From Planctomycetota bacterium (GTDB lineage: Bacteria; Planctomycetota; UBA1135; GCA-002748355), in NCBI GenBank assembly GCA_020638795.1, contig JACKHW010000006.1:1-64000 (forward strand): a stretch of 64,000 nt of DNA, written 5' to 3'. The notes beneath the pieces are model-generated. The model was not told where the DNA came from. It was given only the letters and a program-made list of their open reading frames with translations, and ran no database searches. This document shows positions 8,099 to 15,838 of this stretch, piece after piece. Each line of letters starts with the position of its first letter. Positions within the stretch are counted from its first letter, which is position 1. The translations under genes and the position numbers were made by a program.

Positions 8099-9580
8099 AT
8101 GAACACGCCGCTGAACGGACGAATGAACAGCCGCCTGAACGCCTTGCTGGGCCCGACGACGCGAAACCTGCTGCTACCCCTCGCGCTTCTGGCATCGCCA
8201 GCAGTGGCACAGACGACGCCGCTCGCTCGCTGGATCGCCGCCCCCGGCGCGGCGGCGCGCTTCGATCACACGGCAACGAGTTTTCGATCGGTCAACCAGC
8301 ATCTGAGCGCCGCTCTGTCCGCTCTCTGCTATCCCGATCTCGTCGGTGTGCCCGGCTACGTCAATGGCAACACATCACAAGAGAACGCCTACCGACAGAA
8401 CCTCGCCGCGGCGATCGGGACCGGCAGCGCCAACTATCAGGGCCTGTCCGGAGCACGAAGCGGTTGGGGCTACAAGAGCATCACGCACGTCTACGACGCC
8501 GCCAAGGACGCAGAGGCGTTCGTCGCCTCGAACGATGACTACGCCGTCATCTCGATTCGTGGATCGGAGTCCGGCGATGCTTACTCGGGTTTCAAGGATT
8601 GGCTCGAGACCGATTTCAACATCGGTCCCGTCTACCTCGGCGGCGGCAAGATCGTGCACGGCGGATTCTGGCTGCACGCCCAAGTGATCGCCAATCTGGC
8701 GGTCAACCAACTACGTCGTAGTCACGACTTCCACACCTCCGAATTGCAACTCGTGCGAGGCTTCTGGACACGCGTGCACAACCCGAAATCGGATCGCCCG
8801 ATCTGGCTCAATGGCCACAGTCTCGGCGGTGCTGCTGCCGTGCTCGTCGCCTACATCCTGAAAGTCGATCACGGATTCAACGTCAAAGGGGTCTACACCG
8901 TCGGCCAACCGACGTGCGCCAACCAGGCATTCGCCAACGACTACTTCGCACGCGGGCTACAACTGCATCGCGCCGTCAACTGCAGCGACTTCGTCGCACG
9001 GTGTTTCGAAGATCTCGACGAACTGCCGCTCGAGCTGAATCTGATTCGACTCCGAGTCGCGACGACGATCGCACAGAAGTGGCCCACGCCGTTCGATGAA
9101 TACCTGAAGGTCCTGATCGCGACGTTCTTCACGCCACAGGTTCTCGAGTCGACCAAACTCGCGGTCTTCGGCAAGGCATCGTCCCAACTCGGCTTCACGG
9201 CCAAGCACTTCGGTACGCGCATCTACTTCGATCGCACGGGAACCTATCGCCCGGGATGGACCGACGCCCAGATGCTCGAAGATCGAATCACGCTCCACGC
9301 CAGTGAGATCGTCGATGCACTCGACCCGTTCTTGTTCCCTGTCCCGCCAGCGCCTTGGGCAGGATGGACGGCGTGGTCCAACTACTACGCCGAGTTGAAG
9401 AAGCAGAAGGACAAGCTCCTCGCAGCGATCACCAAACCGGGGACGACGTTCGGGCGCTTCGAGACCGCGATGCTCCGCTGCTTCGATCACCATGGCGCGC
9501 ATCCGCAGTATCTGCGAAGGATCTACGACCGCACGCAGAGCCAAGTCGGTTCGATGACCGGCCTGCCGGGTCGGCCGTGA
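8099..9580 (+). CDS. Exported class 3 lipase-like alpha/beta hydrolase
   Basis: The protein has 493 aa with a signal peptide (LLLPLALLASPAVAQ). The region DYAVISIRGSES, then IWLNGHSLGGAAAVLVA (nucleophile Ser about residue 241 in GHSLG), then GVYTVGQPTCANQAF and NCSDFVARC, follows the order of fungal-lipase-like (class 3) enzymes, with an Asp after the VGQP strand. This points to a secreted or periplasmic ester hydrolase; the substrate is unknown. The first codons contain an approximate 24-bp duplication (MNTPLNGR / MNSRLNAL). It is convergent with the kinase gene, about 36 bp apart. Confidence 0.8.
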   Translation: MNTPLNGRMNSRLNALLGPTTRNLLLPLALLASPAVAQTTPLARWIAAPGAAARFDHTATSFRSVNQHLSAALSALCYPDLVGVPGYVNGNTSQENAYRQNLAAAIGTGSANYQGLSGARSGWGYKSITHVYDAAKDAEAFVASNDDYAVISIRGSESGDAYSGFKDWLETDFNIGPVYLGGGKIVHGGFWLHAQVIANLAVNQLRRSHDFHTSELQLVRGFWTRVHNPKSDRPIWLNGHSLGGAAAVLVAYILKVDHGFNVKGVYTVGQPTCANQAFANDYFARGLQLHRAVNCSDFVARCFEDLDELPLELNLIRLRVATTIAQKWPTPFDEYLKVLIATFFTPQVLESTKLAVFGKASSQLGFTAKHFGTRIYFDRTGTYRPGWTDAQMLEDRITLHASEIVDALDPFLFPVPPAPWAGWTAWSNYYAELKKQKDKLLAAITKPGTTFGRFETAMLRCFDHHGAHPQYLRRIYDRTQSQVGSMTGLPGRP

Positions 9581-9616
9581 TCCGCGCACGAGGAAGCACC
9601 CTACGCGGCGCCCGAC

Positions 9617-12463
9617 TCAGTGCTCGACTGGCCTGGCGACGCGAACCCCGCCATCGTCGCCCTTGTGCAGATGGTCGAGTGCGATCCGGAACGCCGACCG
9701 CGCGGCACGTGCACCGAGCCGCCAACTCCCACCGCGCGCGACGCGACCACGATTGGCGATGATTTCGCGACGCAGCCCATCGCTCTGTCTCGCCGGATAG
9801 GTGTACTCGACTGGCACGTCGAGGCACCACTCCCACACGTTGCCGTGCACGTCGTGCAAGCCAAACGCGTTGGCCGGGAAGCTCGCGATCGGAGCATGCA
9901 ATACGAAGCCATCGCGCCACGGCAACGTGGCGACGACTGCTTGCTCGCCGGTCCAGTCGATGTAATCGAGATCGAGCAAGTTTGCTTTTCCTTCGAGGGA
10001 CCGCTCGTCCTGCCCGGTCGAGAAACCCGTGTCGGTTCCCGCCCGCGCAGCGCATTCCCACTGCGCCTCGGTCGGCAGACGAAGCCCCATGTGCGACAAG
10101 ATGCGCGCGGCATCCTCCCACGTGATGTCGGTCGCGGGATGCATGTCCGTGACCTTTACATCGCGGAACGAATAGCCCGGCCCGTACAACGATGGACGCC
10201 CGCCACGCAGTTGCTCCCATTGTGGCTGCGTGACTTCGTGCTTGCCGATGAAGTAGGCATCGAGTGTCACCTGGTTGCGCGGGGACTCGTCCCAGTTGGC
10301 GTCCGCTGCATAACCCGGACCGCCCGCGTCCGTGGTCTGAGAGCCCATCGTGAACTCCATCGCCGGAATCAACACGACGACGATCGCGGATCGTTCGTCG
10401 AGTTCGAGACGCCCATCTGCTCGACGCTTCGGAACCGTGCCCGAGTCCAAGACCGCAAACTCGTGGAACTTCGACACGGGGTCGGCACCGAGAGGAACGA
10501 GACCGATCTGTGGCTCGAGCCTCGGCGTCTTCGCGTAGAGCTCGTGCGCCGCGATCCCGTCCGCTGCAGCGATGGCATCGATCGTGGCATCCCACTCCTT
10601 TTGGTGCGAAGTGATGCTCCGCTCTGCCACCGTGCGCGCAGACTGCAGTCGTGCGCGCACGTCCGCGATCCGTCCCGAATCACCCCGCAGCTCGTCGATC
10701 GCTGCGAGGATCCGACGCACGACACCGTGAACGAATCGATCGTCGTAGTCCCCGAACTGCCAAGTCATCCGTTCGATCTGCTCGTCGAGTTGACCGATCG
10801 ACGTTCGCAGATTGCGGACCGACACGCGCAGCATGCTCGTGCGCTCTTTGGCTGCGGCAGGAATCTTGCGACCGGCGGCCTCGGCCCGAGACATTCGTTC
10901 GACGTCTTCGTCGAGCATCGCCGACTGCTGGGCTTCGTCCACGGTGAGCTTGCTGCGCTTCTTACGTAGATCCTCGACTTCGACAGGCGGCGGCAGCTTG
11001 CGCGTACTCAACTCGTCGAGAATCGCACGATGGCGACTCTCGCGAGCGACGAGCTCTTCGGCACGGGACAGCCAGTCCTCCATCACCGGAACTTTCTCGG
11101 GGCGAAGCGGCCAAAGCTCGTCGCGCGCCTCGGCGAGCAACTCGTCCGCGATCGGTGCATCGCGCATCTGTCGATACTTCACGAGGTTGTCGTTGGCCGT
11201 TCGCGCGTTCGCCCTCGCGATCCGGTTCTGCCACAGCGTCGTCGCGAACCCCGCAGCGAGCGCGGCCACGAGCAAGACGCCGGACGTCACCGCCACGCGA
11301 TGCCGCCGTACGAGCTTGCGCAGTCTGTAGAGCGAGGAAGGCCGACCGGCGAGCACGGGCTCGTGTTCGAGATAGCGCTGCAAGTCGGCTGCCAACTCGC
11401 TCACACTGGAATAGCGACGCTCCGGGTCCTTCTCGAGCGCTTTGAGCGCGATCCAATCGAGATCACCGCTGAGACGTTTGGACAAGATGGCACGCGTCGT
11501 CGCACGACGGGCCGCCAGGTCCTCGGAACCTGTCGACGCGACTCTCCGGCTCGGGGGCTCCGGCTCGACTTCACGCAACACACGCTGCATGTCGGCGAGA
11601 TTGCCCGTGCGGAGCGCCCGCGAGTCGAAAGGCAGCTGCCCCGAGACGAGTTCGTAGAGGAGAACACCGAGAGAATACACGTCGGTCCGCGTGTCGACGT
11701 CGCCGCTCGCATCTCCGCATTGCTCGGGGCTCATGTACTCGGGAGTGCCGAGAACCTGTCCGTGCATCGTGTGCAGCGTCGCCTCGCCGCTCTCGACACT
11801 CGTCGCCTTCGCGACCCCGAAGTCGATGATCTTGGGAAGCGGACGATCGACGACCTCGGTCACGAGGATGTTGCTCGGCTTGAGATCACGATGGATCACG
11901 CCTTTTTGATGGGCGTACTGGACCGCTTCGCAGACTTCGATGAGGAGCTCGATGCGATCATCGATCGAGAGTTCGTTCGCGTCCGCGAACTCCACGATCG
12001 AACTCCCTTCGATGTACTCCATGACGAAGTACGGCGAGCCGTTCTCACTGATGCCCGCGTCGAACATGCGCGCAATCCCCGGGTGCGTCATGCGAGCAAG
12101 CGCTTGACGCTCGGAGAGAAAGCGCCTGTGGATCTCGTTCGAATCCAGCCCGCCGCGAATCAGCTTGAGCGCGACGAAACGTTGGACGGGCTCGCGCTGC
12201 TCGGCGAGGTACACGGCTCCCATGCCACCGCGACCGAGTTCTCGCACGATCTGGTACGGCCCGATTATGTCGGGCACCTGTGACGGTGGTTCGACCGCGA
12301 CTGGCGCCTCATCGAGGCGATGGAAGCGCGCCAACACGCGCCTCGCCCGCTCGCGCATCGATGGATCATCTGCCGCGAGCTCGGCGAGCCGCGACTCGGG
12401 ATCCTCGCTCTCGAGGCACAGCAGTACGAGGCTTTCGACTTCCGCGTCGGTCGGCTTGGTCAT
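9617..12463 (-). CDS. Ser/Thr protein kinase with C-terminal formylglycine-generating-enzyme-like domain
   Basis: A 948-aa membrane protein. An N-terminal kinase domain (about residues 68-345) shows YQIVRELGRGGMGAVY, VALKLIRGG, VIHRDLKPSNILV, IIDFGVAK and YMSPEQ, so all catalytic motifs are present. A transmembrane helix follows (GVLLVAALAAGFATTLW, about 400), then a coiled-coil region, then an FGE/SUMF1-like domain: IPAMEFTMGSQTT, YFIGKHEVTQPQWEQL, LRLPTEAQWECAARAG, GLHDVHGNVWEWC and RVARGGSWR. In true FGE this domain makes formylglycine, but kinase-fused versions are typically sensory or binding modules. This fusion is characteristic of Planctomycetota. It lies 4 bp after the LysR gene on the same strand. 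The phosphorylation target is unknown. Confidence 0.92.
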   Translation of the reverse strand: MTKPTDAEVESLVLLCLESEDPESRLAELAADDPSMRERARRVLARFHRLDEAPVAVEPPSQVPDIIGPYQIVRELGRGGMGAVYLAEQREPVQRFVALKLIRGGLDSNEIHRRFLSERQALARMTHPGIARMFDAGISENGSPYFVMEYIEGSSIVEFADANELSIDDRIELLIEVCEAVQYAHQKGVIHRDLKPSNILVTEVVDRPLPKIIDFGVAKATSVESGEATLHTMHGQVLGTPEYMSPEQCGDASGDVDTRTDVYSLGVLLYELVSGQLPFDSRALRTGNLADMQRVLREVEPEPPSRRVASTGSEDLAARRATTRAILSKRLSGDLDWIALKALEKDPERRYSSVSELAADLQRYLEHEPVLAGRPSSLYRLRKLVRRHRVAVTSGVLLVAALAAGFATTLWQNRIARANARTANDNLVKYRQMRDAPIADELLAEARDELWPLRPEKVPVMEDWLSRAEELVARESRHRAILDELSTRKLPPPVEVEDLRKKRSKLTVDEAQQSAMLDEDVERMSRAEAAGRKIPAAAKERTSMLRVSVRNLRTSIGQLDEQIERMTWQFGDYDDRFVHGVVRRILAAIDELRGDSGRIADVRARLQSARTVAERSITSHQKEWDATIDAIAAADGIAAHELYAKTPRLEPQIGLVPLGADPVSKFHEFAVLDSGTVPKRRADGRLELDERSAIVVVLIPAMEFTMGSQTTDAGGPGYAADANWDESPRNQVTLDAYFIGKHEVTQPQWEQLRGGRPSLYGPGYSFRDVKVTDMHPATDITWEDAARILSHMGLRLPTEAQWECAARAGTDTGFSTGQDERSLEGKANLLDLDYIDWTGEQAVVATLPWRDGFVLHAPIASFPANAFGLHDVHGNVWEWCLDVPVEYTYPARQSDGLRREIIANRGRVARGGSWRLGARAARSAFRIALDHLHKGDDGGVRVARPVEH

Positions 12464-12467
12464 GGGA

Positions 12468-13358
12468 TCAACGGCGTTGTTTGGAGAACTCCTCGCGACA
12501 GAACTCGACGAACATTCGTGCGAGCGGAGTGAGCGGCCGCGCAGCGTGGTGATAGAGGCCGACGTCGCGAACGATATCGCCGTGCTCGAAGCGTGTCAGT
12601 GCCGCGAGGTCCTTCCGGCGGTCGTGCTTGCGCAACCACTGTTCGGGGAGGTACCCGACGCCGAGGCCCCGGGCAATCAGGCGGACACGGAGGTCGAGAT
12701 TCGCGATCTGCCATACGCCTGCAAAGCGGTAGCGCAGGCGATGCCGGTTGGGGCGATTTTCCACAGGATCGAGATAAGACGTGATGAGAACGGCACGCTT
12801 GAGTGCGGACGCGTCTCCAGCGCGCAGTCCGTCGAAGGCCGCGTGCCTCTTCCCGCTCACGAGCCGCATGTGCTGCTGATAGAACGGGACGCACTCGAAT
12901 TCGCGCATCTGCTGCTGGAACGGACCGAACCCGAGCTCGACGCGTTCATCGCGCACGAGGATGACGAGTTCGCGACTCGGTACCGTCGCGAGATCGAAGC
13001 TCACGCGAGGGTGCTTCTTGGCGAAGCGAGTCGTCAAGCGTTCGAGGTGGAGTTCGGTCACCATCTGCGAAGCGCCGAGCCGAATGCGTCCGGTCGACGG
13101 CCCTTGGATGTCGGCGAGATCACGCTCGAGATGCTGCATCTCGTCGAACAACCCATGCGCGAAGTCGAGCACGCGCTGTCCAGCCGGAGTCGGTTGTGGC
13201 GGAGAACTTCGCACGAGTAACGCCGTCCCGACACGACGCTCCATGCGCGCGATCGTCTGGCTGACGGCCGACTGCGTGAGTGCAAGGCGTTTGGCAGCTT
13301 TGCCAAAACCGCCGGTCTCGATGACGACAGTGAGGACTTCGAGTTCGTGGATCTCCAT
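12468..13358 (-). CDS. LysR-family transcriptional regulator
   Basis: A 296-aa protein with a typical LysR winged helix at the N-terminus (HELEVLTVVIETGGFGKAAKRLALTQSAVSQTIARMERRVG), followed by the linker helix and a periplasmic-binding-protein-like effector domain. It is divergent from the citrate synthase gene with about 100 bp between them, the usual arrangement for a LysR regulator and its target. I therefore infer control of citrate synthase. The effector molecule is unknown; a TCA or glyoxylate intermediate would be plausible. Confidence 0.88.
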   Translation of the reverse strand: MEIHELEVLTVVIETGGFGKAAKRLALTQSAVSQTIARMERRVGTALLVRSSPPQPTPAGQRVLDFAHGLFDEMQHLERDLADIQGPSTGRIRLGASQMVTELHLERLTTRFAKKHPRVSFDLATVPSRELVILVRDERVELGFGPFQQQMREFECVPFYQQHMRLVSGKRHAAFDGLRAGDASALKRAVLITSYLDPVENRPNRHRLRYRFAGVWQIANLDLRVRLIARGLGVGYLPEQWLRKHDRRKDLAALTRFEHGDIVRDVGLYHHAARPLTPLARMFVEFCREEFSKQRR

Positions 13359-13373
13359 TGCACTCCATAAATC

Positions 13374-13395
13374 GTTCTAATCGATCTATCAGAAC
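13374..13395. promoter_or_regulatory. Candidate LysR operator
   Basis: GTTCT and AGAAC flank twelve bases inside the divergent LysR/citrate synthase spacer. LysR boxes are typically interrupted dyads of this kind. The site lies close to the LysR start, compatible with autoregulation and activation of the opposite gene. Only five base pairs per arm, so weak evidence. Confidence 0.35.
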
Positions 13396-13461
13396 TATGA
13401 ACTCTCCTAATGCTAGTTCGCACTCTACTCTCGAGAGATCTCGAGGACTCGACGCACTGTC

Positions 13462-14631
13462 ATGACCGAAACACGACCGAACTACAGCAAGGGTCTCGCC
13501 GGTGTCATCGCTGACGAGACCGCGCTTTGCCTCGTGCAGGGCGAACAGGGCCGCCTGTACTACTGCGGCCACTCCATCGACGACCTGGCCCAACGGGAGT
13601 TCGACGAAGTTGCGCACCTGATGCTCTACGGAGAACTCCCGGATGCTCGGGCGCTCGCGACCTACCGTGCGGAATTGGCGGCTGCATACACGCTTCCCGA
13701 GCACGTGCGCGCGGTGATCGCGGCCCTTCCGACGGATCGACATCCGATGGAGGTCTTGCAAGCGACGCTCCCGCTACTCGGTACGATTCGGGCCGCAGAA
13801 GTCGAGACCGAACGCGTCGCGAAGAGCGACGAGAAAATCACGCGCGTCCTGCATCAGGAGAGGCACCGCGCAGACCTGATCCGCATCGTCGGCGCCATTC
13901 CGACGATCATCGCGACGTTCTACCGGCAGCGCGAGTCGTTGCCGCCAGTCGAGCCGGATCCCTCACTCGACTACCTCACGAACTTCCTCACGATGCTTCA
14001 TGGCAAGCGACCGGATCCCGAGGACGTCCGCGTGTTCGGCGTCGCAGAGATCCTACAAATGGAGCACGGATTCAACGCGTCGACGTTCGTCGCGCGTGCT
14101 GTCGCTTCGACCCTTGCCCCGATGCATGCATGCCTCGCTGCGGCCGTCGGATCCCTCTACGGCAAACTGCACGGTGGCGCCGACGAAGCGGCGTTTCGCA
14201 TGGCGAGAGACGAAATCGGCAGCGTCGCGCGTGCCGAAAGCTACGTCGATGAGCTCCTCGCCAAGGGCGGCAAGATCATGGGGCTCGGACATCGCGTCTA
14301 CCGCACGATCGACCCTCGCGCTCACATCCTGAAGCGTCTCGCGACCGATCTCTGCGCCGGCAAGGGTGGCGACAAGCAGGAGATCTTCGAGACCCTCACT
14401 CGCGTCGAAGAGGTCATCAACGCGCGCATCGCCGCCAAGGGCAAAGCGCTCTATCCGAACGTCGAGTTCTACAAGGGCCCTGTCTTTCACGCGCTCGACA
14501 TCCCGACCGACCACTTCACCGCGATGTTCGTGCTCGCGCGCGGTTTCGGCTGGGGCGCGCACGTGCTCGAACTCTACGACGACCACCGGCTGTATCGCCC
14601 GAAGGCCGCGTACGTCGGGCCGATGCCGTAA
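13462..14631 (+). CDS. gltA: Citrate synthase (type II-like, short form)
   Basis: A 389-aa enzyme condensing acetyl-CoA and oxaloacetate at entry to the TCA cycle. Family motifs are in order: GLAGVIADETALC and RGRLYYCGHSIDDL-type strands at the front, KLHGGADEAAF (His237), GLGHRVYRTIDPR (His277), and the end AHVLELYDDHRLYRPKAAYVGP. The third catalytic residue, normally Asp in 'YPNVDFYSG', is Glu335 here (YPNVEFYKG). The sequence is close enough to 2-methylcitrate synthases that PrpC activity cannot be excluded. NAD-isocitrate dehydrogenase is encoded 23 kb away. A divergent LysR gene probably regulates it. Confidence 0.88.
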   Translation: MTETRPNYSKGLAGVIADETALCLVQGEQGRLYYCGHSIDDLAQREFDEVAHLMLYGELPDARALATYRAELAAAYTLPEHVRAVIAALPTDRHPMEVLQATLPLLGTIRAAEVETERVAKSDEKITRVLHQERHRADLIRIVGAIPTIIATFYRQRESLPPVEPDPSLDYLTNFLTMLHGKRPDPEDVRVFGVAEILQMEHGFNASTFVARAVASTLAPMHACLAAAVGSLYGKLHGGADEAAFRMARDEIGSVARAESYVDELLAKGGKIMGLGHRVYRTIDPRAHILKRLATDLCAGKGGDKQEIFETLTRVEEVINARIAAKGKALYPNVEFYKGPVFHALDIPTDHFTAMFVLARGFGWGAHVLELYDDHRLYRPKAAYVGPMP

Positions 14632-14643
14632 TCACGGCGGCGG

Positions 14644-15297
14644 TCAATGGCGAACTTCGCTCACGATGAAGTCGTCGAAAAGCGAGGATGCGTCCGCCTT
14701 GGTCCAGAATCCGACCATGCCACCTCCGGAGAACGTCGCGTCTTCGACCTGCAAAACGCGCCTTCCATCGAACTCGATCTCGATGCTCGTGCCGCGCGCA
14801 AGCACGCTGAGGGCATGCCACGTCGGTTCGACCTTCACATCCGCGCTCGCAAGCTGGGTCCGTACTCCGTCCACGACTTTGTACACACGCAGGTTGTCTT
14901 CGAGAGGGTTCCAGCGCGTGACGTAGTAGCTGGATGCATCCTTCGCTCGCCACACGAGACCTCCGCCCTGGTCCTCCTGACCGGTGTCCGCGCGTAGCCG
15001 CACGTGGAGATCGACATCCGGCGCGAACTTCCCTGGCGCGAGCAAGAGGTTGTACGTCTGACCGGAGTTCTTCGACGCCACGCGGATTGCATGGTTACCG
15101 CCTTCATCGAATACGTACCACGTAGCCGTGGCAGCGCCGGCGTTGGTCTCGCCAACCGACCACCCCCATGGGAGCATGCCGATCTCGAACTCGTCGAAGT
15201 GCCACTCCCCGGCGGGAACGTTCGAAGAGGCGCATCCGGCCAGCCCGACACACATGACTGCGACCAGCGAGCGGAACGGAGAAAGCGGGTTCACCAT
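14644..15297 (-). CDS. Lipoprotein with concanavalin/DUF1080-like domain
   Basis: A 217-aa protein with a lipoprotein signal (SLVAVMCVGLAGC). The body reads as a beta-sandwich of the LamG / DUF1080 type: WYVFDEGGNHAIRVAS, VDLHVRLRADTGQEDQGGGLVWRAKDASSYYVTRWNP, NLRVYKVVDGVR, WHALSVLARGTSIEIEFDGRRVLQVED, and the terminal FWTKADASSLFDDFIV. Such domains bind or hydrolyse sugars, but no catalytic set is identifiable. It is convergent with citrate synthase; the 13-bp gap and the end of gltA hold a weak GCCGT/ACGGC hairpin. Confidence 0.72.
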   Translation of the reverse strand: MVNPLSPFRSLVAVMCVGLAGCASSNVPAGEWHFDEFEIGMLPWGWSVGETNAGAATATWYVFDEGGNHAIRVASKNSGQTYNLLLAPGKFAPDVDLHVRLRADTGQEDQGGGLVWRAKDASSYYVTRWNPLEDNLRVYKVVDGVRTQLASADVKVEPTWHALSVLARGTSIEIEFDGRRVLQVEDATFSGGGMVGFWTKADASSLFDDFIVSEVRH

Positions 15298-15318
15298 GCC
15301 GCGGATCGTAGCGGCGTC

Positions 15319-15591
15319 ATGCCTGACCGCTATCGTTCACCAGCTGAGGTCCTTGTTGGCGGGCTGTGCTTCGCGACACACCTCGCTCTGCAGCAGCTCA
15401 CGCGGTCGACGGTCTGCGCGACGATCGGTTCCGTCGTGACCGGGATCTGGCTCCAGGCGCCGTTCGGCTTGCCACTCCTCGAGCAGACGGTTGCCTTCTG
15501 CATCTTCGCTCTCGCACGGATCGTGATCGGCAGAGGCACGTTCGTCGCCACGGCGATCGCCGGCATCGCACTCGTCGTCGCTGGTGCGTGA
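15319..15591 (+). CDS. Small hydrophobic membrane protein
   Basis: Ninety residues from the ATG beginning MPDRYRSPAE, with two or three hydrophobic segments (VLVGGLCFATHLALQQL, TVAFCIFALARIVIGRG, FVATAIAGIALVVAGA). It is divergent from the upstream lipoprotein with a 21-bp gap. No family recognised. The hydrophobic pattern and the end before the clpB leader support a real gene, but the evidence is modest. Confidence 0.45.
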   Translation: MPDRYRSPAEVLVGGLCFATHLALQQLTRSTVCATIGSVVTGIWLQAPFGLPLLEQTVAFCIFALARIVIGRGTFVATAIAGIALVVAGA

Positions 15592-15710
15592 CCGACGAGA
15601 GCACGTTCGTCCGGCCGCTCGAAGTGCCGGGCTTCGCGGCGCTCCAATGGGGTGAGCCGACGCGCATCGGTGGCCTCTTTTCAGGTCTGCGAATCAAGCC
15701 CGGGAAATGC

Positions 15711-15739
15711 GCCAATATGGCAGACCATGCCATATTGGC
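15711..15739. promoter_or_regulatory. Perfect 12-bp inverted repeat upstream of clpB
   Basis: GCCAATATGGCA, five bases, then TGCCATATTGGC. The dyad sits 100 bp before the clpB start in the 247-bp space after the small membrane gene. It matches neither the CIRCE element nor the HAIR element as I know them. A repressor operator or a structured leader are both possible. Confidence 0.6.
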
Positions 15740-15810
15740 CGCGCTCGAAGCAGCACCGCAATTCAGCCTCTCCAAAGGACTTAGGCATCCGCGGACCGCA
15801 TCGCCCGTCG

Positions 15811-15826
15811 TGGCACCGCGCTTGCA
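15811..15826 (+). promoter_or_regulatory. Sigma54-like promoter motif abutting clpB
   Basis: TGGCAC, five bases, TTGCA is an exact match to the sigma54 -24/-12 consensus with correct spacing. Transcription would begin about two bases before the clpB ATG, giving an almost leaderless message, which makes a chance match a real possibility. Confidence 0.35.
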
Positions 15827-15838
15827 ACCTCCGCAGGC

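Noticed and set aside
14625..14638. GCCGT/ACGGC hairpin at the end of gltA as a terminator
   Set aside because: Five-base stem, no T run, and it partly overlaps the stop codon.
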